From Dichotomocladium elegans (lineage: Eukaryota; Mucoromycota; Mucoromycetes; Mucorales; Lichtheimiaceae), in contig JAIXMN010000015.1 of the NCBI GenBank assembly GCA_025716815.1, forward strand, positions 806,001 to 870,000: a stretch of DNA of 64,000 bases. Reading direction: 5' to 3'. A program made the position numbers and the translations under genes. Every line of letters starts with the position of its first letter. Within the stretch, counting starts at the first letter, position 1. A model generated the notes under the pieces. That model saw nothing but the letters and a program-made list of their open reading frames with translations, ran no database searches and was not told where the DNA came from. Shown here piece by piece: positions 9,980 to 22,723 of this stretch.

Positions 9980-11736
9980 ATGAAAAAGGGCCATTTCAAC
10001 AGAGCGAACAGGTCGACGAAGAAGGCAAAACCGACAAAAGAGGATATCACTGCGAACCTTCCACCACAAGAGAAATACGAGAAATTCGTCGAAGGTAAGA
10101 CGCCTGTCGAGCAAACGTTTTATAAACGCGTGCTCTTTGTTGAAATCACTCTGCTGCGGCATCAGAGGCAATCCAATGTGAGGAGCAAGGCGAACGGTAT
10201 GGCTCGGGTGATCGCGCCGAGCGCAATTACGAGCGTGCTGAGGTTAATTATTCCAAGGCGTGTGGCATCATTGACAACGATCCCGATGGTTTTTATAACT
10301 GGTATAAGGATAACGGGAGAGTAGTCTTCTTTTCCCGCTTGACATGTTTGCCCTCGTAGGGGGCGTATTCTTTATCTTCTAGCCGGTTTTAATGCGAAGG
10401 GAGACAAACACGACCTTGCGCTTGAACGTCTGGAACTTGCCATACAGAAGTTCCGGAAATCGATCGAGCTAGATGATACGAAACCTGATACCTTCTTCAA
10501 TTTGGGTCAGGCCTTGACGTTGCATGCTGAGACCGCGCTCGAGAATGGAACGCAGCAGATGCGTTGGAAAGCAGGCCCAAGTGAGTTTTTTGGGGTAAGG
10601 CGTCCCTGTCTAGACGGCAACTGACCTCGTCTCTTCGGGTGTATCTAGACCTGAAGGAAGCAATCGCCGTATTTGAAAAGACGTACGAACTGCAAGAGAA
10701 GGAATTGGCACGAATGAACAAGGTGGATGCGGATCAGCATGACCATGCCCACCATGATGAAGGCACAGAGAGCAACACCAAAGAGAATGCAGATAACCAA
10801 GCTTCTACTGAAACTGACAAGTTTGAGACAGTGACTGAGGTGGAGCCAACGACGATCTACTCGTTGATCGATACGCTCGTTGCAATGGCTGATACCATGA
10901 CCACCCTAGCATCCCAGCTGTCGTCTTTCGAGGGAGCCGTGGATCTCTTTAGCCAGGCACGAATGAAGCTTGCCATGGCAGAGAAGTTGCTCTCGAGTGC
11001 ATCAGAGACCGATAAGGAGTACAAGACCGCTATGTTCGAGATTGGCCTCAAAGAAGCGCAAAACTTCTCGTCACAGGCGGAGCGCTCCTACTTGGCCACT
11101 TCGAAGGTCGATCACACGTTATTTAATCAAGCCATTGATAGGCTTGATCAGATCCTTGAACGAGACGAGCGCCATATTGCAGCGCTTTGCGACAGAGGCG
11201 ATGTGCTATGCTCGTTTGCAGATCTGATTGTCGATGATTCTAAACGGAAGGCGAATGGCCTTACCGGCGAGGCCGGCAAGCAGGCGTGGTCGCTATATTC
11301 GCAAGCAGACAAGTCGTTCAAAGCAGCGGCTACGAACGATACGAACAACAGCGATATCTGGAATAAGCTCGGCGACCTGAGCATGATGCGCGCGCAGCTT
11401 AATGGCGTTCCGCAGTCCGATTCAAACAAACCTCAGCTATTGAAGAATGCGCAATTCTACTATTCAAAGTCGTCCAAGGATAAAAAGAACCCTTATGACA
11501 GAGGAGCGCTCGGTGTGATCTACTCGACATGGGCCCTTGCCCATTGGTGTGGAGAGCAGAAGTCGGCACGGACGGCTGAGGACCGCATGCAGATGTGGAT
11601 GAGGCTCGGAGCAGATCAAGACGTGTTCTCGGACCTGACAGAGGACACAAATCTATATGACGAAGAGTTCATTGGATGGGCCACCCGTCATTTTGGCGAA
11701 GCTTCGGAATCGGAGAGTGAGGAAGAATCTTCCTAG
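9980..11736 (+). CDS. TPR-repeat protein resembling Nro1/Ett1, 4 exons
   Basis: Exons 9980-10094, 10166-10301, 10360-10580 and 10649-11736 give 519 aa. The protein begins with a basic nuclear-type segment (MKKGHFNRANRSTKKAKPTK), then alpha-helical TPR-like repeats (ERNYERAEVNYSKACGIIDND, ESIDLDDTKPDTFFNLGQAL-type helix pairs, ERDERHIAALCDRGDVLC, NNSDIWNKLGDL) broken by an acidic/polar insert near residues 185-220, and ends with an acidic Ser/Glu tail. This layout fits the fungal Nro1/Ett1 family (nuclear TPR proteins; yeast Ett1 affects translation termination, fission-yeast Nro1 controls the Ofd1 oxygenase). The assignment is by architecture, so another TPR adaptor remains possible. Its divergent partner is ribosomal protein eL20. 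Confidence 0.6.
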
Positions 11737-12501
11737 TACCGTCCACCTTTGCAATTTAGAATAATTTCTTCTTCTTTTGCTTTTGCCCCCTTTTGTAAAT
11801 ACATGTACAACTCTTAGGTGATCCGAATAAAACCCTTTCCCTCCTCCACCAAGGTCCATCTTAAATTTCTACCGGCCGGATCGCATACATCGTTGCATAG
11901 GGCAGACAGAGAATATATATCTTAGACCCGGTAGTGCAAAACACTGAAAATGCTAATGCTGTCAACAATTTCTTAGTTTGTGTCGATTTTGATGGTAACG
12001 AAGGCGTCTGAGGAAAGACGGCATGCGACGGCGTAATCTTGATTGGCATTTCCCAGCAGAGGTTCCTGCTATGTAGGCTGCTCGGTTTTGATGCCTTTCA
12101 GGTTTTCAATCAATCAGTTTAGAGAGACAGACAGACAGAGAGAAAGGTTATGGTAGACGAATAGAACCCGCTGTGAACAGCCTTAGAGATATTACATATG
12201 TTTCCCTGAGCACAAGAAATGAATCGTCCATGAGAACAACGTACACCTCCATTGATGCAGATCCATCAGTTGCTTTTTATCATATGAATATTTATCCAAG
12301 GCGATCTAAAACATGCGTAGCAACTTGATCTATTCGATCCTCCCCCCTTCCTGATCACTCACGTATGGCGATGCCGAGGAATAAGGAAAAGGAAAGCACC
12401 TCTACGGACGTTATTTGTCCTAGCAACTCGCATTCCAAACAGGGAAAGGTATTTTATTTTATTTTTACACGCGATATCAGTCAGCGCTCCTCATCCTGAC
12501 A
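11737..12501. other. Intergenic, no gene seen
   Basis: A/T-rich sequence downstream of the TPR gene. I find no conserved reading frame or RNA signature. Confidence 0.5.
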
Positions 12502-13862
12502 TCACGCCCATGGTAAGAAATGGCCGCGAAGTGTGTCCGGGCTACTATCCATGCCTTCTTCCTTTTTTTTTTTCTTCATCTCAAAGTAGGAAGGCAGATA
12601 TTCACGGTCAAGAACTAGCGGCTCTTTGCTTCTTGGAATGGTGAGGCAAAGGCACGTCGGCGGTAAGTATTGCGCAGTGTCTTCCAGGGCGACAGTGATC
12701 AACCCGTTTTGCTCAGCAATGAGCTGTTGAGTGAGACACCCTTGACCATCGAGCAAATCCTAAATGCAAGAATAAATAAATAAAGCCATCAGATTCACGA
12801 TCAATTCAAATACTTGTAACCGGTACATTCGTTCTTGCCATCAGGATCGAATGGTTGCGGTGCTTTGCCACAGACATGTCCACCACCAATGAAAGTAGCA
12901 AGCAGTCTCAACAAGTATCCAATCTGATACTCTCCCCCTTATGGGTTGACGCGGATGGCACTGGCTGCGGCGTAATAGGTGTACGTCTTTTTCCCCCACC
13001 CTTTCTTGACAGACAACAGAATCCTAGAAAGCAAAGGGGGTAAATTGCTATCAACATCAGGTCCGTTTTAGTAGAAGTTGCCTTCCTACCTTGTCACCGA
13101 CATTGGGCTATTTGCGCTTGATTGACTGCATGAAAAAAAAAAAACAGAAAATTGAGAGAGATACTCATGATAGAAACCCCTTACTCCATATATCCCCTCA
13201 ACTTACAGAACTACCGTGGTTGAGGACGACGTCACCAGAGCTCCATGTATTATTGGTTTACACAGAAGTGGATCCAGAAGCTGTACCCAGGCGCAGCGAT
13301 CCCTCCAATTCTCGAGGCCAACCGATAATATAAGAAGTTGGCTTGTTCCATGCTGTCGCCTTATCCATACACAAACTCGCCTCGAGGGAATCTTTGTAGC
13401 TTTTTTTTTCATTGCCAAATCGTTCGATATTGATGTAATCAAACAAGCTGTCGAGGTGTTTGGATCATTCTTCGCATAAAAGCTGACAAACAGTTCTGGA
13501 TACTGATAAGCAGTGTAGGTACGTAACAAGCACGCTGTTGATTCGTTCATTGCCGATTGTCAAACAGACACGCCTATTGCGACTTTATACAAGTAATGCG
13601 AACTCTTGTACATGTATGACATTTATTTTGGAAAATAAAAAGTATGTGCGTCGTGTGGCATCCTTATTCCCCTCTGTGTACCCTTCAGGATATATAGCGC
13701 GACAATCTTTGTTGGAGCCATATCATCCTCGGAGAAGCGGTACCGTGCGGCAAGTAGTATCCATGGATTTTGAGACGTTGTGTAACAACGTAGGAAAACG
13801 CTCGCTCTTTTTACCATTCTGTTAACATCATTTTTCATCGGCGCGTACGCAAAATCCTGCAC
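12502..13862 (-). pseudogene. Unrecognised minus-strand gene, probably broken or many-intron
   Basis: Several minus-strand segments look protein-coding but I could not join them into one frame. They are: 13623-13862 (contains PWILLAARYRFSEDDMAPTK), about 13460-13560 (RTYTAYQYPELFVSFYAKND), 13258-13446 in another frame (SLCMDKATAWNKPTSYIIGW), about 12780-12960 (YQIGYLLRLLATFIGGGH with GKAPQPFDPDGKNECTGY), and 12502-12756 (LTQQLIAEQNGLITVALEDT). Apparent stop codons interrupt, for example before the YQIGY segment and after TSGSTSV-type residues near 13259. Cys and Gly distribution would fit a secreted protein, but I recognise no family. It could be a real gene with short introns I failed to place, or a decaying one. 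Confidence 0.3.
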
Positions 13863-14406
13863 ATGGCATGATATCCATGTCGAAAAACTGGATTGAAAAT
13901 ATTGTTACAGAGAGATGTTTCTCATTGATATTATCCGTGCTGTGTTTTCTATTTGTCATTAAGATTGTAAAAAGTTTTGGTCCAAAGCCGGGCGTAATGC
14001 ACGTACGTGATCCGCTCCTTTTTTTCCCCTCCCTTGCGTAACCATGATAAGCTGTCAAACGGAATTTTTTTTCTTTTAGTGAAACGTCATTGGTAATGTT
14101 TGTAACCACTGCCTAACACCCACCACCCCAGAAAAAAAAAAGCACGATGATCTACCCAAATGTGGCAAGCGCAAGTGAACGAAAAAAAAAATACAATGAA
14201 TTATTATACTTTTATATGAGATAAGAAGCGTTAATCGAGAAAGAATACGAAAAAAAAGCGTACAAAATAGGATGAGAGGGGAAAAAAAAAGAGAAAGAGG
14301 GCTCTCGGGAAAACACGGGAATATAATGGGGAAACGCGGACAAAGCGGATGGGTTGTAGCGATAGTGATGGTGATGCTGGGGGTCAGTTTGGGGAATATG
14401 TATGGA
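13863..14406. other. Intergenic / 3' region of acetate transporter
   Basis: Poly(A)-rich stretches (14138-14300) downstream of the transporter gene's stop codon. Short frames are low-complexity and not supported. Confidence 0.5.
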
Positions 14407-15148
14407 CTAGTTAAGAGCACCAACAGGAAGCTGGAAGTACGAAGACTCTTTAGTCAATAGTCCCGAGAGCGCATTATACCAAGCAACAGCGGCTGTGATG
14501 ACGCCAAAAGATCCGCCAGCGATCTTGGTGGTGATGCTGGCGTTATATTCTGCTGCTGCGAGCAGAACAAAGGTGATGAACAAACAGAAGAACAAGAGCA
14601 CCATGCCGACAGACGAGCGATGAGAGGCGATCAGCATAAATGCGGTAAAAATGGCCCATGAGATCAAGTAGATGGTAAGCGAGCGGGCGAGGACGTCGTC
14701 TGCCGCTTTTTCGTAAGCCTCGGCAATGCCTGACCAGGGTATGAGGATGGTGGCGTAAGATAGCCAGAAGGCACCGTAGCTGGAGAAAGCAGTCGCACCA
14801 AAGGTGTTGCCCGTTCTGAATTCCCACATACCAGCAAGAAGCTACCCAAGTTTTAAAGTCTCGTTAGGATCTTCTTCCCAAAAGTCGCCTTCCTATTTCT
14901 GTCACATTTACCTGGACCAGTCCGCCGTAGAAGAGTGCCAAACCTGTGACAACGTTGCTGGGACCTGATGCTGGGACACCGGCGCCGGCATTGTGGAGCG
15001 AGAGAACAAAGGTTGTAAGCGCAAAAGCAGATAGCCCTAATGGACCCGGATTGGCTACAACATAACCAGGAACAACCACTGGTGGGAGATGGTGCAGCTC
15101 GTGTTGGAACCTGGAGTCGTCATCATGTGGGCGCTCTTCAATCGACAT
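14407..15148 (-). CDS. AceTr family (Gpr1/Fun34/YaaH) acetate/ammonium transporter, 2 exons
   Basis: Six-helix membrane protein of the AceTr family (yeast Ady2/Ato, Yarrowia Gpr1), which carries acetate with protons and is linked to ammonia export. Exons 14912-15148 and 14407-14841 (minus) give 223 aa, a typical size. After a short cytosolic tail comes the family signature [18 protein letters not shown] (canonical NPAPLGL; here the second residue pair is GP), then [37 protein letters not shown], and three more hydrophobic helices. The C terminus is short. The intron falls exactly between GGLVQ and LLAGMW. Substrate cannot be decided from sequence. Confidence 0.93.
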
Positions 15149-17691
15149 TGCTGAGAAGTGGTGTATGTGTGTATAATAGAAAAGAAGTAAACTAATCCAA
15201 GGATCACAAGAAACATGTACCTTTTAAATACTCACCGAGGCAACAGTGAAAATTTTGCATGTTCTGTCGTTCATTGGATTACCTGAACGAAACACCGCAC
15301 ATCATCTACAATTCGAGCTGGCATTTCTGTTCTCCCCCCCCCGTCCATAATATACATTTGCTCAAGAAAAGTGCCCTTGAGGCCACAACATTAGCCTGAC
15401 CTGACAGCGCCTTTCTCTTTGTTCATTTCTTCTATACTCTATCTCTTGGTCTCTCCAGTAAAGAAAGATCTAATGTAAACACCTGTTGATTTACTCCACA
15501 TTCGGGTTTTCATTGTTTTTATCTCAGTAACACCTTTTTAGAGCCTATTTGTCCCCGGGCCGTTGGGGGTGGGGTGGGGGTTGGAAGAAGAACAAAATCG
15601 CTAAATGAGTTGATTCGGGGCACCCGCTTAGAATGAACCACCGACAGTGCCTCTGCCTCCCACAAACGATAAACTTTGTGTATCCGTACGTGTTGCTTAG
15701 CGGCACTCGCGGATAGCGTATCACTTCTGCGAGCAGCCACTTTGGCTATCCCCGTGCCCCTCTCCACGTAACGACGACTCTCATCTTGGCCATACATAAC
15801 GTACGTCAAAATGCTTAGTCATTTTAATCCTATTGATGATGAAAAGAATGTAAAAGCTTGGTGTGAGCGATTTGACCAGTTTCCCCGAACCATCCGGGAT
15901 GGGTTCTATTCTGAACGAATGAAATCCACAAAGTGGTACCCTGGAACATTGAAAAAAGTCTCCTTGTTTTCCTCTCAAAAAACACTAGAATTTCAGAAAC
16001 CCACTGCAAACATTCTCACCCACCCCCCCAACGACTTTTTTTTTTTATCAACCAGCAATCTGGGAAGCGCGCACAAGGAGAATTCTCACGGTTCGGCTTT
16101 CGTTCAGCGAACAGCTCTTCCTCTCCGCTTCAATACAATATGACGATGCATTGGCTTGTTGTTGGGCCATCCCCACGAGTCAATTGCGTAAACCCCCACA
16201 AAATATTACCAAAAATGGATTATCTCCAGCGGGGTGTTAAATGAACCAAGCAGTTAGTCATCCGAAAAAAAAAACCATCAAATGTCGCGTTTTTATCTCT
16301 CTCTTTTTCTTTTTTCTTCATATCTTGACGGGCCAATAGAATATCTTGTCTTTCCTGAAACCTCTTCCATTACGAGAGATGTCAGTATCAGAAATGATGT
16401 CTAGAGTTTCCAAATGGCAGAAAACTTGGACACAATTCGCGGCTTGCATCATCAGTTACGAAGCAGCCAGTGAAACAATGGGTCTCGAGATACCTCATTA
16501 GCTTACCAGATGATTGACTCGGTCGAACTTGTGTACATTGACTAATTGCTATATTATAGCATGCATTGCCGCCGCCCCATCGCGTGGCTCAGCTCTAGAG
16601 CACAGGAGGAAAAAAAAAGGCAATGGCATGGTAGATAGGCCGAACAGTAATACAAGCCCCTCACCCTTGTACCCCTTAGCTCTCACTTCTACAATACTGT
16701 TCTTGATTACCTTCCATCCCGTTTGTCTTTTCTGTTACGTTTACCGTTGTTTTTCTCATGACCTCCAATGGACAGAAGCGATTTGACACTCGCCGGCTTC
16801 AATTTTTATTATTATTCCTTCCTGTAAATGTCTGAGAAAAGGAATAAGAGGGATGACATTAGTAGGGGCTTGCATGTGCGCCTCGAAGGGTATGCCTCGT
16901 ACTGGGATTGATATAGGTATATTATCTACACGGCCTTCGAATGAGCCAAGGTTTTGCTGAGCTTATTGTCTGAGGCGTGTTTCGCATGGATGAATGTCTT
17001 GTTCAGAAGTATAACGGAACTCCGGAACTCTATTCGCGCCAGAGCAAAAGTCCAAGGGCCATCTGATGTGCTAGTCATAGGCAATTAGTGGCGATGAAGG
17101 ACTCTTGTAGGCAAATGTGTCCATGTAAGTGAGTCCTACCGCGTGAGAGCGTATCATACACTTCACGCAGTAATAAAGAAGGAAAGGGGTCGCCTATACG
17201 ATGGAACGGTACAAACAGCCACATTTAATGCGAATTGGTTGTGAAGGCGAGCTTAGGAGGTTTAAGATTTACATTGGATGGACGATAAGGAGACTGTGGG
17301 ACAAGTTAATCCCTGTAGCGTGGTCATTATTATTAAACCATCCAAGTTGGATCACTGATATCCTTTCTGTCAATGTTAAAACGACAATCAGGTGTCTCGT
17401 TTCCTCGTTTCCCGTTTCGCCTATCGGATTCACCTGCTTCCCATGTTCTGTCTATTATGTCTAATAAATGCGTGTAGTGTTTGATCAGCCAGGGAACGAG
17501 GGGAATCGAAGTATCATCGTTACAATACTGCTCAAGAGGCACCACCATTGAGGCGTACGGTATGCAGTTTATGAGGCGACGTGGTGGGCATAGGTCGGGG
17601 TTACGAAGGCAATGGTGGGAGTCGCTATAGCGGCGGTGATAAGAAAGTCCGCAGCTCGAAGAACCCTTTCTTCCTTTGGAACATCGCGATC
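15149..17691. other. Intergenic with a few unsupported open frames
   Basis: About 2.5 kb between the acetate transporter start and the CDK7 gene. A 110-codon frame at 15811-16143 starts MLSHFNPIDDEKNVKAWCER; a second protein-like run follows around 16063-16243 in another frame (WEARTRRILTVRLSFSEQ), suggesting a two-exon gene or a remnant, but I could not find matching splice phases. A 40-residue frame begins at 16379 (MSVSEMMSRVSKWQKTW). None belongs to a family I know. Confidence 0.35.
15811..16143 (+). CDS. Hypothetical ORF
   Basis: 110-residue open frame with ordinary amino-acid composition in its first half (NVKAWCERFDQFPRTIRDGF) and low-complexity sequence in its second half, where a T-tract and a possible acceptor (ending ...caaccag at about 16055) suggest an intron. 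I do not recognise it, and expression is unproven. Confidence 0.2.
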   Translation: MLSHFNPIDDEKNVKAWCERFDQFPRTIRDGFYSERMKSTKWYPGTLKKVSLFSSQKTLEFQKPTANILTHPPNDFFFLSTSNLGSAHKENSHGSAFVQRTALPLRFNTI

Positions 17692-19069
17692 ATGAAGGCA
17701 GCTGACGCCGATGGGAGTAATCATAAGACTGAGAAGAAGTATCAAAAAACTGCCAAAGTAGGCGAAGGTGCCTATGCAGTTGTATATAAAGGTACCAGTT
17801 CTCTACCTCTGATTCAGCCAGTCGCACGCCGCTGAGTGGCTCTTTTAACTTCTCGCTTCTTCCTCGCAAGGCACGCAGGTGTCAACAGGCCGAGAGGTTG
17901 CCATTAAAAAAATCAAAATGGGCCAATTTAAAGACGGGCTTGATTGGACGGCAATCCGAGAAGTTAAATATCTTCAAGAATTAAAGCATCCCAACGTCAT
18001 TGAGGTGATGATCGCGAAAAGAATCCATTTTATACTCGATCGTGACTCATGCTATTCTGCAGTTAATTGACGTGTTTTCGCACAAAACGAACCTGAACCT
18101 TGTGCTTGAGTTTTTGGACTCTGATCTTGAACAGGTGATCAAGGATCGAACAATCATGTTCATGCCGGCAGATATTAAATCTTGGATGCTGATGACACTC
18201 CGTGGTCTTGACCACTGTCATCGACACTTCATTCTCCATCGAGTAAACATTTGGCGATACAATGCGCAATGTTACATGTTCAGACTGATGATTTTATAAA
18301 CGATTTTATAGGATATGAAACCGAATAACTTGCTTCTCACACGCGATGGTGTGTTGAAAATTGCAGATTTTGGTTTGGCAAGAGACTGGGGAGACCCGGG
18401 GCGACTGATGACATCGCAAGTCGTCACGAGGTGAGGAAGAAGAAGAGGAAGAGTTTCAAAAGGAAAATGGCACTGATCAGAGGATGATTGGGGCGTAGAT
18501 GGTACCGATCTCCTGAGCTGCTGTTTGGAGCTCAAGAATATACCTATGCAGTCGATATCTGGGCAGTCGGATGTATTTTTGCAGAGCTCATGCTCCGGAC
18601 GCCCTACGTTGCAGGCGACACAGACATCGATCAGCTCAATAAGATCTTCCATGCTCTCGGAACTCCTACCGAAGCGGACTGGCCGGTATAAAGTCGATGA
18701 AGAGGGTTAATGACATATGCTAACGGTCCGTGTTATATATTAGGGAATGACTGCTTTGCCCGATTACCTGCAATTTAAGCAATTCCCAAAGGTTCCTCTG
18801 CGGAGCTACTTTACTGCAGCAGGGCAAGATGCATTAGAGTTGCTCGAGAATATGCTCGTTTTTGACCCAAACAAACGGTGGACAACAGAGCAGGTAGGAG
18901 AATGGGTACAATCGGTCCAAGCAAACACCTCTAATCACTATCGATTTTCTGTCGTCGCTGTTCTCTTGCCAATCAGTGCTTAAAACATGCTTATTTCCGC
19001 AATGCCCCACTGCCTACAGATCCGAAAAAACTTCCAAAAAGGCCACAGAGTAATAGTACATATCAATAA
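17692..19069 (+). CDS. CDK7: CDK7/Kin28-type cyclin-dependent kinase (TFIIH), 7 exons
   Basis: Nuclear CDK that, with cyclin H and MAT1 in TFIIH, phosphorylates the RNA polymerase II CTD and may also activate other CDKs. Exons 17692-17791, 17871-18004, 18063-18242, 18312-18430, 18499-18685, 18744-18893 and 18977-19069 give 320 aa (yeast Kin28 306, human CDK7 346). Visible: glycine loop [20 protein letters not shown] with the catalytic Lys, the cyclin-binding helix [14 protein letters not shown], catalytic loop [24 protein letters not shown], and the activation segment [19 protein letters not shown] with the activating Thr in the expected place (MT-x-QVVT pattern of CDK7). The C-terminal ...[17 protein letters not shown] also resembles CDK7. 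An in-frame upstream ATG (17581) would add 37 residues of low quality. Exon 2 uses an AAG acceptor. Confidence 0.92.
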
Positions 19070-21059
19070 AAATTCATGTTGCATAATAGACTTCTTGGGT
19101 TGTCAACACGTTTGCTCTACGCTAAGTCCCTTTATGTGCCTTATACGCTGGAGTCAATATAACAATTCAAGTGCTTTCCCTGACTTACCTCAAGTGGTGT
19201 CAAGCTACAGTTAATAGTGCCTTACACAAAGATATCTTCCAAATGCCTCTTGGTTTGGTGCTGCAGTCATTGGGGAACTCTTTTCTGATCATACCATGCT
19301 GCGTCTCGTGCTGATATGAAATATACACTCCAATATGCAGCGAGACCCGCTCATCACGCAAATTCCTTCTACATGTATGGAATATTCGGCTTAAGATAAA
19401 TAGACAGTGAGCTTCTTGAGCTGCTGGTATAAATGCATGTAGTTCTTCTAAATCCTATGTAAATATCCATTTTATTTTCAATCAACTTTGCGTCATGCCA
19501 TCATGGATATCACGCAATCAGTATATAGTATTTACGGTTCAATTGGGTCACGGTACCACTATGGTCTGATAAATAATCGCTTACCGCGCACGATTCTCAC
19601 CTAGTGTTCTTAGTTAATTATGACCTAGAGTGAGTACATGTTATGGAGGGATAAACGTGAGTCCATGCGAGAGGATAGCCACGTTGTGAATAGAAATGAT
19701 ATGCGTGGCCGATATCCTGCTATGTGTATAACCATAATTCTATGGATAATCAGTCTACGACACACTGAATACGTACCTATTTGGCAGTAAAAACTTTTGA
19801 AAAGGATGCTAATCCTCTCCTCCAGAATCCTGCAATGAACTCGTCCAAAACGAGTTTCATTTGTTTACCGGACTTGATGGAATTGTCATAAAGTTTTCAG
19901 TTTCTCTTATAACCAAACTTCAGCTCCTTGATCCCAACATATCTTGATGACGCCCCTACCTTGGCATAAAGTACGCAATCCGGCTTATGTAGTAAAGTAT
20001 CGATCTTCCTGCTATGGCTGTTGCTACCAATACCATCGCTGTGCGAGTCAGATTTTTGCCAAGACTCGCTTCGTAGTAAGAATTTTACCACCCCACGGCC
20101 TAGGTCGCTCTTTAAAATCTGAACTCTGCGCTAGTGTTAAGCGTTTTCCGTTGACCACATACCGAACCCATACGCCTAGGCGCTGACATGCAACAACAGC
20201 GTCCTTGACCCGAGAACAAAGCAGATCTTCGATGCCCCCAATGCCGAATAGCATCAGTTGGCCTTCTGCTAGCGCACTCTTGAGCTATCTGTTGGGACAA
20301 CCATTCTTTTCCGCGTCGCAATGACATAGCAATTTCCGTGCTCAATACTCTCGAAGCATTCGCACGAGTCAGCGTGCATGGACCGGATGGTGAACCGGAT
20401 GGATCGGGTTACACGAAATGAACCGGTCACACAAGAAAATGGATAAGATAAAGAGTCGATGACATAAAATTAAAAAAATCGTTCCTTTCACCTACTTTTA
20501 CACAATGAAAATAACAAAAGAGCAAGCATTGTGCATGATTTACTGCGAAGAATACACAGTAAGATATTGTGGCTAGGCTCAAAGAGCATCTGAACGAGAT
20601 CGAGGACCTAGAACTTTGCTACCTGCACGACCCGACTGACCCAGTGTTCATTTCCATTCAACTGATTAAAAATAATCCGCACAAGTATCATCTGTACGTC
20701 TCTTCGTCAAATAAGCCTCTGCAAAACAGATAATAGTAATCACCATGCCTCACTTCTCAAAACGTGGCAGCCAATTTCTTTTTTATTCCACAAGTCAATG
20801 CGGATGTCTTCCTTATTGTCCCACGTGCATCATGAGTCGGCATCTTCCTTGTAGCAATGTGGCTCCTTAGGAAGATGTCCCCTATTTACATTAATCTTCA
20901 GGATCAGTCTTCGCCATACACGAGGGACACTCTTTAGCGACAGTCGACGCGCTGTTTCGCCGGTTTGCTTGAGTTCAGTGCATCTTCCGGGTGGGCGTCT
21001 AGCCTGGTGCTGACAAAGCATGAATTCGCCGCTTAGGCTGATCGGTGAGAGGGGCATAT
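19070..21059. other. Intergenic, degenerate sequence
   Basis: About 2 kb with only short interrupted frames. A stretch near 20573-20730 reads LKEHLNEIEDLELCYLHDP on plus and may be a relic of a coding sequence. No intact gene or RNA was found. Confidence 0.4.
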
Positions 21060-22140
21060 CTAAGAACTCTTCTGCATGTCTTGGATGGCTTTCCCTCACA
21101 ATAAAGCCATCTTTTTTCTATCTTGTGCTGATGTTGCTCCTCCAATTGGTGTAAGAAAGTATTTCCCGAGATCGTACCAACTCAAATCTCTGTCGCAAGT
21201 TTTTTTTTTTGCGATTACTCGATACCCTTCAAGGCGCGGTTATCATACAAGACAAGCTTCCACGACATCGAATTTTTAGAGGCTCACTCTACGTGGAACT
21301 CTAAGTGTAACCATTACGAAGTTATATGAACATGTTACTATGGAATCCAGCTTTATCAAGGAAAAGACAGTTTTTCTAAAGCCAACATCAGTCATGTCCC
21401 ATCGGTGCACCCAGTCCAAACGCTCTTGGGCCTGCATCACTATCCTGTTTACAGGCTGAAACCGTGCCTTCTTTAATGACAAGTTACATTCATTTTCATA
21501 AATCGGCGGAACGTCGTTTTCGATACTTTAAGCCGTCACGTCTCTGGAACAATTGCTCCATCAGTTCCTCTAGGACAATTGACGGATTCCCATGAACCCA
21601 TTCTAAATAACATTCTTATGGTCTTTGTTGAGAATACGTAAAATGTCTACTCTATGTTTCTTAAAAATCCTGTCAGGGTCCTTTTCCTACTGTGATGCCC
21701 ATCGCTGAGCTGACTGAACATGGATTCTAGCTGTTTTGCAGAAGCTGATGCGCTCAAGACCGTCTCGAACATCAGTTTGAAAAATCTGACCTTATCTTTG
21801 TCGGCGTACAGTGTATAGCCGCGCTTACAGTCTGCTTTTTTCATCTGAATGTCTGTATCATTTTCGCCTGGGGATATGCGTAGCAACAAGGTCAGGGTTA
21901 CCACTGCAAGATAGACTATGCAGAAGTTCTGTGTGAGCACAAACGGATTGAAGAGAGCACATTTCCTCATCAACAACATAATCCATAGGTACAGGACAGC
22001 CACTTTTCATCAACGACATGACCTTGTCGATCGTCGTAAAAACAGATCGCTCGTTTCAGAGTGTAAAATGGGTATAAAAGAAAATGCGAAAACTGATTAA
22101 CATTATAGAGACGGGAAGATTTCTGGGCAAACACGACTAT
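21060..22140 (-). mobile_element. Decayed IS630/Tc1-like transposase, copy B
   Basis: Homologous to the element at 6.4-7.6 kb and in the same orientation. The best-preserved parts are the N-terminal HTH region (about 21730-21860: KRGYTLYADKDKVRFFKLMF, then SASASAKQLESMFSQL) and the linker RFQPVNRIVMQAQERLDWVH at about 21410-21470, next to a degraded FRKTVF and a KAGFHSNM equivalent of the DES-GFHINM catalytic motif near 21320-21350. Downstream catalytic parts are largely lost. The upstream non-coding flank (21860-22120) also aligns with copy A, which shows that the repeat unit exceeds the coding region. Confidence 0.65.
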
Positions 22141-22290
22141 TAGGGAAAATGTTGTACTGATTGCGATGGGCAGGGCAGGGCAACTCAGCTGCTTACAATT
22201 GCATGTCATTTTGCGCACTAATACCCTTCCGGGAAATTTTTAGTTTGTTTTGACCATCCATCAAAGCCACCCACCCACATCTTCCTAGCA

Positions 22291-22352
22291 GAGAGAGGGA
22301 GAGAGAGAGAGAAAGAGAAAGAGAAAGAGAAAGAGAAAGAGTAAGAGAGAGA
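22291..22352. repeat. GA/GAAA microsatellite
   Basis: Imperfect purine tract made of GA and GAAA units, 370 bp upstream of the WNK-like kinase start; it lies in the probable promoter region. Confidence 0.9.
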
Positions 22353-22723
22353 AGATCAATGGTAATGAGGGGTTATCGTGAAATGGAGCCGCCCTCCAAG
22401 TGCTGATGTGACCAGCTTGGATTTATTTTCCAGAAAACCTGTTGCACACGCATCCATACAATGTGTTCAAGCAACTACGCTGCCCTTCCATCGCTCTATT
22501 CTTTAGCGCCTCACCGCAGAATAAGAGAGTAAGGGCTAATTCTCGTGCTGGTATATCTGGCCTTATGACGTCCCTCGATCAATCGCCACCGTTGTTCCAG
22601 TCAGCCATTATTTTTTTTATTGTTATCATTTTTGTGAACAAATAAGCAGCGGTTCTAATTTTATTTCGCGACCGATACTGACACCCATTTTAACATCTTG
22701 AGCCTTGGACGCACCAGGAGAAA

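Noticed and set aside
17581..17691. Longer N terminus of the CDK7 gene
   Set aside because: The added 37 residues are Gly/Ser-rich with no family match, and CDK7 proteins start shortly before the glycine loop.
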